Made by a program: the position numbers and the translations under genes. A stretch of 64,000 bases of DNA from assembly GCF_030440515.1 (NCBI RefSeq), contig NZ_CP076543.1, forward strand, positions 7,169,001 through 7,233,000. The letters are read 5' to 3'. Source of the stretch: Streptomyces xanthophaeus (GTDB lineage Bacteria; Actinomycetota; Actinomycetes; Streptomycetales; Streptomycetaceae). A model generated the notes under the pieces. The model was not told the DNA's origin and did not search any database. It was given only the letters and a program-made list of their open reading frames with translations. Every line of letters begins with the position of its first letter. Position 1 is the stretch's first letter. Shown in pieces: positions 49,818 through 59,064 of the stretch.

Positions 49818-51116
49818 ATGGGTCAGCAGGAGAAGGTGGCGACGAGCCTCGCAGGCGCGGTCAGCGAGGGCATCAGCGCCTCCCTCGCGCCGGTGGACGC
49901 GGAACTCGCGCGCCACTACCCGGGCGACCCCGGCACCCGGCAGCCCATCCACACGGTCTACGTACCCGGTGACGTCTTCGCCGCGGACACCATCCGTTCC
50001 TGGGGCGACCAGGCCCTCGCCGCGCTCGACGAGCACGCCCCGGACGCCGCCACCTTCGCCAAGGTGCTCGGCATCTCCGACGAGCTGGCCGTACCCGTCT
50101 ACGACCGCGTCCGCGCCAAGCTGCTCAGCGAGCCCGTCGAGGACCTGCGCGTCGACTTCGAGGACGGCTTCGGCGTCCGCTCCGACGAGGAGGAGGACCA
50201 GGCCGCGGCCCGCGCCGCCCGCCTCGTGTCGGAGGCCTTCTCCAACGGCACCAACGCGCCGTACATGGGCATCCGCATGAAGTGCATGGAGTCCAACGTC
50301 CGCGACCGCGGCATCCGCACCACCGACATCTTCCTCTCCGGCCTGCTGGAGCACGGCGGCCTCCCCGAGGGCCTCGTCCTGACCCTCCCGAAGGTCACCT
50401 ACGCCGAGCAGGTCAGCGCCTTCGTCAAGCTGCTGGAGGCCTTCGAGACCACCCGGGGCCTGCGCCCGGGCCGGATCGGCTTCGAGATCCAGATCGAGAC
50501 CAGCCAGTCCATCGTCGCCTCCGACGGCACCGCCACCGTCGCCCGGATGATCGAGGCCTCCAAGGGCCGCGCCACCGGCCTGCACTACGGCACCTTCGAC
50601 TACAGCGCCTGCGTCGGCGTCTCCGCCGCGTACCAGTCGAGCGACCACCCCGCCGCCGACCACGCTAAGGCGATCATGCAGGTCGCGGCCGCCGGCACCG
50701 GCGTACGCGTCTCCGACGGCTCGACCAACGTCCTGCCGATCGGCACCACCGAGCACGTCCACGAGGCCTGGAAGCTGCACTACGGCCTGACCCGCCGTGC
50801 CCTGGCCCGTGCCTACTACCAGGGCTGGGACATGCACCCGGCGCACCTGCCGACCCGCTACGCGGCCGTCTTCACCTTCTACCGCGAGGGCCTGGAGGCC
50901 GCCGCCGCGCGCCTGAAGGCGTACGTCGCCAAGATCGAGGGCGACGTCATGGACGAGCCGGCCACCGCCAAGGCCCTGGCCGGCTACCTGGTCCGCGGGC
51001 TCGACTGCGGCGCGGTGGGCACCGACGAGGTCACCGCCCTCACCGGCCTGACCCGCGCGGAACTGGACGCCTTCGCCATCCCGCGCCGCTCGGCGACGCT
51101 GACGGCGACCAGCTGA
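49818..51116 (+). CDS. HpcH/HpaI aldolase-like protein (DUF6986)
   Basis: A 432-aa TIM-barrel protein of the DUF6986 / HpcH-HpaI aldolase-citrate lyase superfamily. VDFEDGFGVRSDEEED carries the acidic metal-binding residues, and GIRMKCMES, GFEIQIETSQSI (second metal Glu) and GLHYGTFDYSA match the malate synthase/aldolase barrel. The reaction is not established; family context links it with glyoxylate or allantoin metabolism. ATG at 49818 has GAGGAG upstream. It is a single-gene transcript with a clear promoter and operator. Confidence 0.85.
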   Translation: MGQQEKVATSLAGAVSEGISASLAPVDAELARHYPGDPGTRQPIHTVYVPGDVFAADTIRSWGDQALAALDEHAPDAATFAKVLGISDELAVPVYDRVRAKLLSEPVEDLRVDFEDGFGVRSDEEEDQAAARAARLVSEAFSNGTNAPYMGIRMKCMESNVRDRGIRTTDIFLSGLLEHGGLPEGLVLTLPKVTYAEQVSAFVKLLEAFETTRGLRPGRIGFEIQIETSQSIVASDGTATVARMIEASKGRATGLHYGTFDYSACVGVSAAYQSSDHPAADHAKAIMQVAAAGTGVRVSDGSTNVLPIGTTEHVHEAWKLHYGLTRRALARAYYQGWDMHPAHLPTRYAAVFTFYREGLEAAAARLKAYVAKIEGDVMDEPATAKALAGYLVRGLDCGAVGTDEVTALTGLTRAELDAFAIPRRSATLTATS

Positions 51117-51123
51117 CCCCGGC

Positions 51124-53466
51124 TCACGGCGTGAGCGGCCCGCCCCCGGACCACCGGGGCCGGGCCGCCGCCGTGTGCGGGCCCGGCAGCATCCACAACC
51201 GCAGGGTGCCGTCCTCCCCGGCGGCGGCGAGCAGGCTCCCGTCCGGGGCGAAGGCGACACCCCGGACGGCGCCGGTGTGCCCCGTCAACGGCAGGCGCAA
51301 GGCGGCAACGCCCGCGTGCGCGTCCCACAACCGCACGGTGCCGTCCGCACCGGCGCTGGCGAGCAGTCGTCCGTCGGGGGCGAAGGCGAGGTCGTTCACC
51401 CGGCTGTCGTGGGCGTCGACGACCGGGCCCTCGACGGGGTGATCACCGCTCGTGTGCCACAGGCGTACCATTCCGCGGTCATCGGCGGTGGCCAGCAGCG
51501 CGCTGTCCGGGGAGAACGCCACGGCCCGGACCGAGGTCCGGTGCCCGGTCAGTAGCGGACCGACCTTCCGGGCTGCGTCCGGATGGCAGATCTCGACCCG
51601 GTGGTGCACGGCCACGGCCAGCATCCGGCCGTCGGGAGCGTACGCGAGCGTCGTCGCGCTGTCCGCTCCGGGGGAAAGGTGGACGGTCGCGAGGCCGCCG
51701 TCGACCGCGTTCCACAGCCGCACCCAGCCCGACGCGCCGATCCAGGCGGCCCTGCGGCCGTCGGGGGTGAACGTCACCCGTCCGACCAGGGAGACCGGGC
51801 GGCTCGGCGGGCCGTCGCGCCCGTCCCACGTCCACAGGGCTGCGGGGCCGCGCTCCAGCGGGAACTCCAGACCGCACGGCCCTTCCTCCGGCAGCGGCCG
51901 CGTCTCGGGCAGCTCGGCGCGGGTCGTCGGGTCCCACACCATGATCTCCCGGCCCTGGGTGCGCGCGTACACGCGCTCGCCCTCCGGCGAGAACGCCACG
52001 TCGTACAGCGGTACCCCGGTGCCGGAGGACAGGGCCGGCAGCGCGAGGGCGTGCCGCTCGCCGAAGGCCGCGGCCAGGGCCCGGTCGGCGAGCGAGCGGA
52101 GATCCGGCACGCGGTGGTAGATCACCACGGTGCGACCGTCACCCGAGCTCGCCAGGGTGCGTCCGTCGGGCGAGAAGACGAGCCGGTCCAGCAGCTCGGA
52201 GCGCTGGGTCGGCGCGGCCAGCGGCGGGGCGGCGCAGGCCCCGGTGGCGGGATCCCACAGGCGCACCGTGCGGTCCGCGCCGGTGGTGGCCAGCAGGGCC
52301 CCGTCGGCCGAGAAGGCCACCCCCGACACCGTGTGTCCGGGGTGGAGGGGCGGGCCGTGCACGAGGCCCGTGGTGGTGTCCCACAGCTGCGCCCCGTTCT
52401 GTCCGGCGGTGGCCAGCAGAGCGCCGTCGGCGGAGAACGCGACCGCGTACAGATCACCCTCCGCGATGCCGAGCGGCCGCCCCACGCTCGCGCCCGCCCC
52501 GAGGTCCCACAGGCGGACCGAGTGCCGTCCCGACAAGGCGGCGAGCAGTGTTCCGTCGGGACGGCAGACCAGCGCGCAGACCTCCCCGATGTGACCCACG
52601 AGGGGACCGCCCGCCGGTTTACCGGTCCGGGTGTCCCACAGATGGACCACCTCGTTGTCGGTGGCCGCGACGAGCGTGCGGCCGTCGGGGGTGAACGCGA
52701 CCACGTCGATGGCGCTGCCGCAGGGCATCGGCGGACCCACCGGGGTGAGGCTTTCGGTGTCCCAGAGCTGCACCGCGCCCTGGAAGCCCTCCGCCCCGAT
52801 CGCCAGCCTGGGGCCGGCCGGGGAGAAGGCGAACGTGAAGGGGGACGCGTCGGTCCTGATCTCGCCCGTGGGGCGGCCGTCGACGGGGTCCCACAACTGC
52901 ACCGTTCCGTCTTCGCCCATGACGGCGAGGAGGCCGCCGTCGGGGGAGAACGCCACCCCGATGTTGTTGCGCGCGCTGGTCAGTACGTGGGACCTCGTGT
53001 ACGCCTCGGGCGGAGGGGAGGGCGGGGAGGGCGGGGAGGGTGGGGACGCCTCGGGCGGCGGGGACGGCGGGCCGGAGGCGGCCGCTGCGGCGGGAGGCGG
53101 GCCCTGTGGGTGGCGGACACCGCGCTCCCGGACCGGCGCGGACGGCTGCTGAGCGGCGAGAGCCCGCCAGCGCTGCCGCCAGGGGTCCAACGCGGGGGAC
53201 GTGTGGGGAGGGGCGGCGGTCGGGCGGCCGTACTCGTCGTACGAGTGCAGCACCCGCACCAACGTCATCAGCTTGTCCAGCCCTGGCAGCCGCTTGCCCC
53301 GGAAGGCGTCGCTCAGGGTGGCGACGGGCAGCCGCCCGCCCACCCCGGTCTTCACCGCACGCGATCCCAGCTCCCGGTACGAGGGATTGCCCCGCTCGAT
53401 GCGCAGACGGCGCAAGTCCGCCGCGAAGCGGCCCAGTTCGTCCCCGAAGGTGCTCTGCCCGTCCAT
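51124..53466 (-). CDS. XRE-type HTH protein with WD40 repeats
   Basis: A 780-aa protein with an N-terminal helix-turn-helix-like domain (about 5-75: LRRLRIERGNPSYRELGSRA ... PVATLSDAFRGKRLP), a Pro/Ser/Ala-rich disordered linker (about 85-155) and then about 12 WD40 repeats forming one or two propellers (for example VAFSPDGGLLAVMGEDGTVQLW, VRGVAFAPDGSLLAAAGEDGTLRLW). Many relatives carry an NB-ARC/STAND ATPase between the HTH and WD40 parts; here it is absent, leaving a short linker. The role could be protein scaffolding or signalling. ATG at 53466 has GGGGAGC upstream. It converges on the aldolase gene, 7 bp away. Confidence 0.9.
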   Translation of the reverse strand: MDGQSTFGDELGRFAADLRRLRIERGNPSYRELGSRAVKTGVGGRLPVATLSDAFRGKRLPGLDKLMTLVRVLHSYDEYGRPTAAPPHTSPALDPWRQRWRALAAQQPSAPVRERGVRHPQGPPPAAAAASGPPSPPPEASPPSPPSPPSPPPEAYTRSHVLTSARNNIGVAFSPDGGLLAVMGEDGTVQLWDPVDGRPTGEIRTDASPFTFAFSPAGPRLAIGAEGFQGAVQLWDTESLTPVGPPMPCGSAIDVVAFTPDGRTLVAATDNEVVHLWDTRTGKPAGGPLVGHIGEVCALVCRPDGTLLAALSGRHSVRLWDLGAGASVGRPLGIAEGDLYAVAFSADGALLATAGQNGAQLWDTTTGLVHGPPLHPGHTVSGVAFSADGALLATTGADRTVRLWDPATGACAAPPLAAPTQRSELLDRLVFSPDGRTLASSGDGRTVVIYHRVPDLRSLADRALAAAFGERHALALPALSSGTGVPLYDVAFSPEGERVYARTQGREIMVWDPTTRAELPETRPLPEEGPCGLEFPLERGPAALWTWDGRDGPPSRPVSLVGRVTFTPDGRRAAWIGASGWVRLWNAVDGGLATVHLSPGADSATTLAYAPDGRMLAVAVHHRVEICHPDAARKVGPLLTGHRTSVRAVAFSPDSALLATADDRGMVRLWHTSGDHPVEGPVVDAHDSRVNDLAFAPDGRLLASAGADGTVRLWDAHAGVAALRLPLTGHTGAVRGVAFAPDGSLLAAAGEDGTLRLWMLPGPHTAAARPRWSGGGPLTP

Positions 53467-53643
53467 CCAGCTCCCCGAACCGTGCGGAACACCAGGCTAG
53501 GGGGTCGCCCGTCCCCGGTCCCGAACTTCACCGAACGGTCGCGAACGCCTCTGTCCTGTCAGGGGAGTTCGGCGGGCATCGCCGTGCTGCGGATCCGTTC
53601 GGCCGAGGCGGGGCCGGGCCCGGCGACCTGTTCCCATCGAGGC

Positions 53644-53838
53644 ATGACCACACCTCCGGGCGACGACGCGCCCTTCGTGACCCTGCACGCCGCCGTCGTG
53701 ATGCTCGCCGCGATCCTGATCGGCCTCGCCGCGGGCGGCCTGACCTTCCTCGGTGGTACCGGCGTGGCCCTGTCCGTGCTCGCCGGGCTCGCCGCCGCAG
53801 GGGCGGCCGTGCCCGTGCTGCGCGGCCTGATCCGGTGA
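53644..53838 (+). CDS. Small two-helix membrane protein
   Basis: A 64-aa protein: a short acidic N-terminus (MTTPPGDDAPFVTL), a hydrophobic helix (AAVVMLAAILIGLAAGGLTF), a Gly turn and a second helix, ending RGLIR. It is unrecognised; small membrane proteins of this kind are common in Streptomyces. ATG at 53644 follows CGAGG. It lies between the WD40 gene and lacI and converges on lacI with a 4-bp gap. Confidence 0.6.
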   Translation: MTTPPGDDAPFVTLHAAVVMLAAILIGLAAGGLTFLGGTGVALSVLAGLAAAGAAVPVLRGLIR

Positions 53839-53842
53839 AGGC

Positions 53843-54880
53843 TCAGCCGGCCGGGGGGAGTTCGCCCGAGCCGCGGGGGATCAGCCGGGTCGACAGTTCG
53901 ATGCGGCACGGGGTCAGGTCCGCGCCCGCCAGGCGCTGGAACAGGCGGTCCGTGGCCACCCGGCCCAGGGCCGCCGGGTCCTGGGCGACCACCGTCACCC
54001 CCGGACGGAGCAGATCGGCCAGCTCGAAGTCGTCGAAGCCGACCAGCGCCACCGGCCGGCCGTGCGCCGCGAGGACCCGTACGACGGTCACCGTCACGCG
54101 GTTGTTGCCCGCGAAGACGGCGGTCACCGGGTCCGGGCCCGTGAGCATCGCCCCGGCCGCCGCCGCGACCCGTGCCGGAGCCGTGGACCCGAGCGAGATC
54201 CAGGATTCCGCCACCGGCAGGCCCGCGTCCGCCATCGCCGCGCGGTAGCCGCGCAGGCGCTCCGCCACCGTGTGGATGCGGGGCTGGTCGCCGATGAAAC
54301 CGATCCGGCGGTGGCCGCCCGCGATCAGGTGGGCCACCCCGCCCCGGGCACCGCCGAAGCTGTCCGACAGCACCACGTCCGCGTCGATCCGCCCGGCCGG
54401 GCGGTCCACGAACACCGTGGACACACCGGCCCGCATCTCCGGCTCCAGGTAACGGTGGTCGTCCCCGGCCGGGATCACGATCAGCCCGTCCACCCGGCGG
54501 GCGCACAGCGCGAGCGCCAACTCCCGCTCCCGGTCCGGATCCTCGGCGCTGGAGCCGTTGATGAGCAGCGCCCCGTGCGCGCGGGCCACCTCCTCCACCG
54601 CCCGGTTCAGCGGGCCGTAGAAGGGGTCGGCGAGATCCTCCAGGACCAGGCCCACGGTGGCGGTACGGCCCTTGCGCAGCACGCGGGCACTGTCGTTGCG
54701 GCGGAAGCCGAGGGCCTCGATGGCCTGCTGGACCCGTCGTTCGGTCTCGGGGGTCACCCCCGGCTCACCGTTGACCACGCGCGACACCGTCTTCAGGCCG
54801 ACGCCCGCCTGGGACGCCACGTCCTTCATGGTCGGCCGGTTGCCGTAGCGGGGCTCGGACGGGCGGCGGTTGTGGGGCAC
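53843..54880 (-). CDS. LacI-family transcriptional regulator
   Basis: A 345-aa LacI/GalR regulator. The HTH (TMKDVASQAGVGLKTVSRVVNGEPGVTPETERRVQQAIEALGF) is at about 17-60, followed by a periplasmic-binding-protein-like effector domain (VGLVLEDLADPFYGPLNRAVEE, VDGLIVIPAG, AVFAGNNRVTV). It probably responds to a sugar or nucleoside. GTG at 54880 has GGAGGA about 10 nt upstream and gives a 16-residue extension before the HTH. No sugar operon is adjacent; it is divergent from the P-loop/Nudix gene across 138 bp. Confidence 0.94.
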   Translation of the reverse strand: MPHNRRPSEPRYGNRPTMKDVASQAGVGLKTVSRVVNGEPGVTPETERRVQQAIEALGFRRNDSARVLRKGRTATVGLVLEDLADPFYGPLNRAVEEVARAHGALLINGSSAEDPDRERELALALCARRVDGLIVIPAGDDHRYLEPEMRAGVSTVFVDRPAGRIDADVVLSDSFGGARGGVAHLIAGGHRRIGFIGDQPRIHTVAERLRGYRAAMADAGLPVAESWISLGSTAPARVAAAAGAMLTGPDPVTAVFAGNNRVTVTVVRVLAAHGRPVALVGFDDFELADLLRPGVTVVAQDPAALGRVATDRLFQRLAGADLTPCRIELSTRLIPRGSGELPPAG

Positions 54881-55018
54881 GGTGGCGAATCCTCCGGGGC
54901 TCACGGGCAGGGCTGTGACCTTGAGGATAAGCACTGGGCCGATCGTGAGGTTTTCGTGGCAGGCTGGGGCGGGCAAGCCACTGGGGGCTCCGGACGAGCC
55001 ATGGGGAAAGGGGTAGAC

Positions 55019-56056
55019 GTGATTGTCTGGATCAACGGCACATTCAGCGCCGGAAAGACCAGCACGGCCCGCGAACTGACCGGAATCCTGCCGGACAGCA
55101 CCCTGTTCGACCCGGAGTTCATCGGCGACGCCCTGCGCGTGCTGCTGCCGCCGAAACGACTGGCGGAGGTCACCGACTACCAGGACCTCCCGAGCTGGCG
55201 CCGGTTGGTGGTGGACACGGCCGCGGCGATGCTCGCCGAACTGGGCGGGGTGCTCGTCGTACCGATGACGCTGCTGCGCCAGGAGTACCGGGACGAGATC
55301 TTCGGCGGGCTGGCGGCTCGTCGGATCCCGGTGCGGCATGTGTTGCTGGCTCCTGAGGAAACGATCCTTCGGGAGCGGATCGCCACACGGCGGGAACCCG
55401 GGGACCCCGCGGAGGTCGAGCTCCGGGTCCGGCAGTGGGCGTACGACCACATCCCGGTCTACCAGCAGGCCCTCGGCTGGCTGACCGGCGACGCGCACGT
55501 CATCGACAACGGGGTGCTGACCCCGCGGGAGACGGCGGAGCGCATCGCCGAGGCCGTCCGCTCGGAGACGGCGAAGGTCTGCGACATCGTGCAGACCCCG
55601 GAGCCCACCCGGGAGACGGTTGCGGCCGGGGTGCTGCTCTTCGACGAGCAGGACCGGGTGCTGCTGGTGGATCCGACGTACAAGGCGGGCTGGGAGTTCC
55701 CGGGCGGAGTCGTCGAAGCGGGCGAGGCACCCGCGGCCGCGGGCGTACGGGAGGTCGCGGAGGAACTGGGCGTCGTACTGGAACGGACGCCCGGGCTGCT
55801 GGTGGTCGACTGGGAGTCGCCCCAGCCGCCCGGCTACGGCGGGCTGCGCCTGCTCTTCGACGGCGGCCGCCTCTCGGACGAGGCGGCGGCCCGGCTCCGG
55901 CTGCCCGGCCCGGAACTGCGGGCCTGGCGCTTCGTCACGGAGGCCGAGGCCGCCGGTCTGCTCCCGCAGCACCGCCACGAACGCCTGCGCTGGGCCCTGC
56001 GCGCCCGCGAACGCGGCCGCCCCCTCTACCTGGAGGCGGGCGTCCCCACCGGCTGA
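55019..56056 (+). CDS. P-loop kinase-like / Nudix hydrolase fusion protein
   Basis: A 345-aa two-domain protein. The N-terminal P-loop domain (1-about 190) resembles TmrB and zeta-toxin-like kinases: VIVWINGTFSAGKTSTA with Walker A at 7-15, DPEFIGDALR, and LAPEETILRERI. The C-terminal Nudix domain (about 200-335) has the complete Nudix box G229-G ... EAGEAPAAAGVREVAEELGV (GX5EX7REUXEEXGU). TmrB-like proteins give resistance to nucleoside antibiotics; Nudix enzymes cleave nucleoside diphosphate derivatives. The pairing suggests action on a nucleotide-like compound. GTG at 55019 with GGGG 5 nt upstream is preferred over ATG at 55001. Confidence 0.9.
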   Translation: MIVWINGTFSAGKTSTARELTGILPDSTLFDPEFIGDALRVLLPPKRLAEVTDYQDLPSWRRLVVDTAAAMLAELGGVLVVPMTLLRQEYRDEIFGGLAARRIPVRHVLLAPEETILRERIATRREPGDPAEVELRVRQWAYDHIPVYQQALGWLTGDAHVIDNGVLTPRETAERIAEAVRSETAKVCDIVQTPEPTRETVAAGVLLFDEQDRVLLVDPTYKAGWEFPGGVVEAGEAPAAAGVREVAEELGVVLERTPGLLVVDWESPQPPGYGGLRLLFDGGRLSDEAAARLRLPGPELRAWRFVTEAEAAGLLPQHRHERLRWALRARERGRPLYLEAGVPTG

Positions 56057-56602
56057 TCCGCCCGTCCCGCCGGACGCAGGGCGGCGGCGACGAGGCCTTC
56101 GAGGGCCTCGCGCGGCACGTCGCCACCGCCCACCAGCCGGTCGAAGACCGCCCCGCACACGACGTGCCCGGCGAGGAACAGCCGGGCGGCTCCGCGGCCG
56201 GCGCTCTCGCGCGGTACGAGGATCTTGCGCAGCTCCGGGTCGCGCACGCTCTCCACGGTGCAGGCGTGCCGGGCGGGCGAGCGGCGGCGGCCCTCCCCGG
56301 TGAGCCGGCGGCGGGTGAGCAGCGCCGTGCCGTCCACCAGTTCCCCGGCGGTGCGCAGGAGGGGGAACCGCTCGGCCGCCGCCTGCAGTTCCGCCCGGTC
56401 GAGGTGGACGGGCCGGGTCACGAGTGCCGTGAGCAGCGCGGCCGGGGTGCGGTAGTACGCCGACGTGGTGCCGGGCGGCATGGCCGCCCGGCGGTCGCCC
56501 GCGCGGTGGGTCAGGCCGCGCATGCCCTCGTCGGCGCAGCCAGGCGGTCACCCTGTGCGACACGGCGATACGGCTGACTCCCTCCCGCACGGCCGTGCGC
56601 AT
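56026..56602 (-). pseudogene. TetR-family regulator with a frameshift in the HTH
   Basis: The main frame from ATG 56523 encodes about 165 aa: GMRGLTHRAGDRRAAMPPGTTSAYYRT, which is the second half of a TetR helix-turn-helix, and the ligand domain. The expected first helix lies upstream in another frame (VREGVSRIAVSHRVTAWL, from ATG 56602). Removing one base near 56536 joins the two as ...VTAWL-ADEGMRGLTHRA..., a normal TetR N-terminus. As read, the frame upstream of 56523 meets a TGA within about ten codons. It is a one-base frameshift pseudogene or a sequencing error. The 3' end overlaps the convergent Nudix gene by 31 bp. Confidence 0.75.
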
Positions 56603-56695
56603 GATCCTGCGGCACCACGCCCGGGAACCACCGAGGCCGGGCCGACCCCCGGGGCCCGCCGGGAGCGTGCGGGCGGCCCCGGGGGCGGGCGGGCC

Positions 56696-57397
56696 TCAGC
56701 CGGAAGCGGCCGCCTCCTGCGCCGCCTTCGCGAGGGCCTCCGCCGTGTTCTCCGTCAGCGGATCGCCGTGCCCGAAGCAGGCGGTCGAAGGGGCGAGCGA
56801 GGCCAGGCGCCGGAAGGTCTCGATCGCCCGGGCGCGGTCCACGTTGAAGACGCCCAGCATCGGCGGACCCACGGCCGCCACGCAGTCCCCCGTGAACAGC
56901 ACGCCGTGGCGCGGAAGGTGGATCCCGATGCTGCCGTCCGTATGGCCCGGCGCGTGCACCACGTACGCCCCGTCCCCGAAGCCCAGCGCCTCCCCGTCCT
57001 CCAGCTCGTGGTCGACCGGGGTGGGCGGGGCCTCGGGGACCGTCAGGCCGTGCGCGTACAGCGGGACCTCCCAGTCCAGCAGCACCGGTTCGGGCACGGG
57101 CAGCTCGCCCCGGATCACCGGTGCGTCCAGACGGTGGGCCAGCACCCGCGCGCCCCGGCGGGCGGCGAGCTCACCCGCCGCCCCGACGTGGTCGCGGTGG
57201 CAGTGGGTGAGGACGATCCGTTCCAGCCGCTCGGGCGCCAGCCCGAGGGAACGTATCGCCTGCTCGATCCCGTCGGCGGATCCGGCATGGCCCGCGTCGA
57301 TCAGGGTGAGGGCCTCCCCGTCCTGCCAGAGGTAGGCCTGGCCGATGGGGAAGCGGAGCATGTGGAGCCGGTTCGGGAGCACTTCGACAAGATCCAT
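56696..57397 (-). CDS. Metallo-beta-lactamase-fold hydrolase
   Basis: A 233-aa MBL-fold protein. The zinc motif THCHRDH gives H65, H67, D69 and H70; later HAPGHTDGSIG, FTGDCV and FGHGDPL supply further ligands. It is like glyoxalase II-type or lactone/thioester hydrolases; substrate unknown. ATG at 57397 is used, with no clear ribosome-binding site. A 23-bp perfect palindrome lies 53 bp upstream, implying its own regulated promoter separate from the upstream M20 gene. Confidence 0.92.
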   Translation of the reverse strand: MDLVEVLPNRLHMLRFPIGQAYLWQDGEALTLIDAGHAGSADGIEQAIRSLGLAPERLERIVLTHCHRDHVGAAGELAARRGARVLAHRLDAPVIRGELPVPEPVLLDWEVPLYAHGLTVPEAPPTPVDHELEDGEALGFGDGAYVVHAPGHTDGSIGIHLPRHGVLFTGDCVAAVGPPMLGVFNVDRARAIETFRRLASLAPSTACFGHGDPLTENTAEALAKAAQEAAASG

Positions 57398-57449
57398 ACG
57401 GCCAACGTACGGACGGCCGGGCCCGTCCGGCGCCGAGTTCGCCGGGAGC

Positions 57450-57486
57450 GCAGTACGCCCGGGGCGTACTGCACCCCGGGCGTACT
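57450..57486. promoter_or_regulatory. 23-bp perfect palindrome plus half-site
   Basis: GCAGTACGCCC-G-GGGCGTACTGC (57450-57472) is perfectly palindromic about one central base; GGGCGTACT repeats at 57478-57486 as a half-site. It lies between the M20 gene end and the MBL gene start, most likely a repressor operator for the MBL gene. Confidence 0.75.
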
Positions 57487-57518
57487 CCACGCTGCGGCCG
57501 ACACCGCCCCCGCCGCTG

Positions 57519-58883
57519 TCAGGCGCGCTTGGACTCCGCGTAGTTGACGAGGAAGAGGGCCTCCGCCACCGACAGGCGCTCCAGCTCCTGCGGCGACACG
57601 CTCTCGTTGACCGCGTGGATCTGCGCCTCCGGCTCGCTCAGCCCGATCAGCAGCATCTCCGCGTCCGGGTAGAGGGAGGTCAGCGTGTTGCACAGCGGGA
57701 TCGACCCGCCCATGCCGCTGATCTGCATCTCCTGGCCGGGGTAGGCGGCCTCCAGGGCCGTGCGCATCGACGCGTACGCCGGGCTGTCGGTGTCCGCCTG
57801 GAACGGCTGGCCCTGGCCGACGACCTCGAGCTCGAGGCGCGCCTTCCACGGGGTGTGCGCCTCCAGGTGGGCCTGCAGCAGCTTGACGGCCGCAGCGGTG
57901 TCCACGCCCGGCGGCACCCGCAGGCTGATCAGGGCGCCGGCGCTCGCGTGCACCGACGGCGTTGCGCCGACCACCGGCGGGCAGTCGATGCCGAGGACCG
58001 TGACGGCCGGGCGGGCCCACAGCCGGTCCGCGATCGTGCCCTCGCCGATGAGCTCGACACCGTCCAGGACCTTCGCGTCGGCGCGGAAGTCCGCCTCCGG
58101 GTACTGCAGGCCGTCCCACACCTCGTCCGAGGCCAGCCCGTCCACGGTCGTCGAGCCGTCCGCCGCGCGCAGCGAGTCGAGTACGCGGATCAGCGCGGCC
58201 AGTGCGTCGGGGGCGGCGCCGCCGAACATGCCCGAGTGCAGGTTGCCGCCCAGCGTGTCGATCTTCACCTTGACCAGGCACATACCGCGCAGGGTGGCCG
58301 TCACCGTCGGCAGGCCGAGGCGGAAGTTGCCCGCATCGCCGATGACGATGGTGTCGGCGGTCAGCAGCTCGGGGTGCGCCTCGGCGTACTGCTGGAGGCC
58401 GCCGGTGCCCTGCTCCTCCGAGCCCTCGACGATCACCTTCACGCTTACCGGTACACCTCCGTTGGCCTTCAGCGCGCGCAGCGCCAGCAGGTGCATGATG
58501 AAGCCGCCCTTGCAGTCGGCCGCGCCGCGCCCGTACCAGCGGCCGTCGCGCTCGGTCAGCTCGAAGGCGGGGGAGGTCCAGGCCGCGTCGTCGAGCGGCG
58601 GCTGGACGTCGTAGTGCGCGTAGAGCAGCACGGTCGGCGCGCCCTCGGGGCCGGGCAGGAAACCGTAGACCGACTGGGTGCCGTCGGGGGTGTCGAGCAG
58701 CGCCACGTCCTGGAAACCCTCGACGCGCAGGGCGTCGGCCACCCAGTTCGCGGCGGCCTCGCTCTCGCTCTTGGGGAACTGCGCCCAGTCCGCCACCGAC
58801 TGGAAGGCCACCAGCTCGGTCAGCTCCTGCTTGGCGCGGGGCATCAGCGAGGCGATGGTCTCGGCGATCGGATTCTGGGACAT
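57519..58883 (-). CDS. M20-family dipeptidase
   Basis: A 454-aa M20/M28-type metallopeptidase of the carnosinase/CNDP-like dipeptidase group. The metal sites are YAHYDVQP (H, catalytic D), GRGAADCKGG (bridging Asp) and the catalytic Glu pair in VEGSEEQGTGG. The lid/dimerisation domain contains GGNLHSGMFGGAAPDALAALIRVL, and the second ligand set IHAVNES is near the end. It hydrolyses dipeptides in the cytosol. ATG at 58883 has AAGGAG 7 nt upstream. The 181 bp upstream separate it from the divergent flavoprotein gene. Confidence 0.95.
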   Translation of the reverse strand: MSQNPIAETIASLMPRAKQELTELVAFQSVADWAQFPKSESEAAANWVADALRVEGFQDVALLDTPDGTQSVYGFLPGPEGAPTVLLYAHYDVQPPLDDAAWTSPAFELTERDGRWYGRGAADCKGGFIMHLLALRALKANGGVPVSVKVIVEGSEEQGTGGLQQYAEAHPELLTADTIVIGDAGNFRLGLPTVTATLRGMCLVKVKIDTLGGNLHSGMFGGAAPDALAALIRVLDSLRAADGSTTVDGLASDEVWDGLQYPEADFRADAKVLDGVELIGEGTIADRLWARPAVTVLGIDCPPVVGATPSVHASAGALISLRVPPGVDTAAAVKLLQAHLEAHTPWKARLELEVVGQGQPFQADTDSPAYASMRTALEAAYPGQEMQISGMGGSIPLCNTLTSLYPDAEMLLIGLSEPEAQIHAVNESVSPQELERLSVAEALFLVNYAESKRA

Positions 58884-59064
58884 GGGCACGCTCCTTTTGG
58901 GTGCGACGTTGTTCTCCGTGTACGCCGCCCGCATCCGCGGGGTGTGCGTATGCCGGGTACGGCGAAAGACAGTCTTGATCCTCGCACAGCGGGACGGGGC
59001 GGTGTCTCGCCGTAGGATTTCCCCGGCATCGGAGCAACCGGGTGATCAGGAGCAGCAACACATC

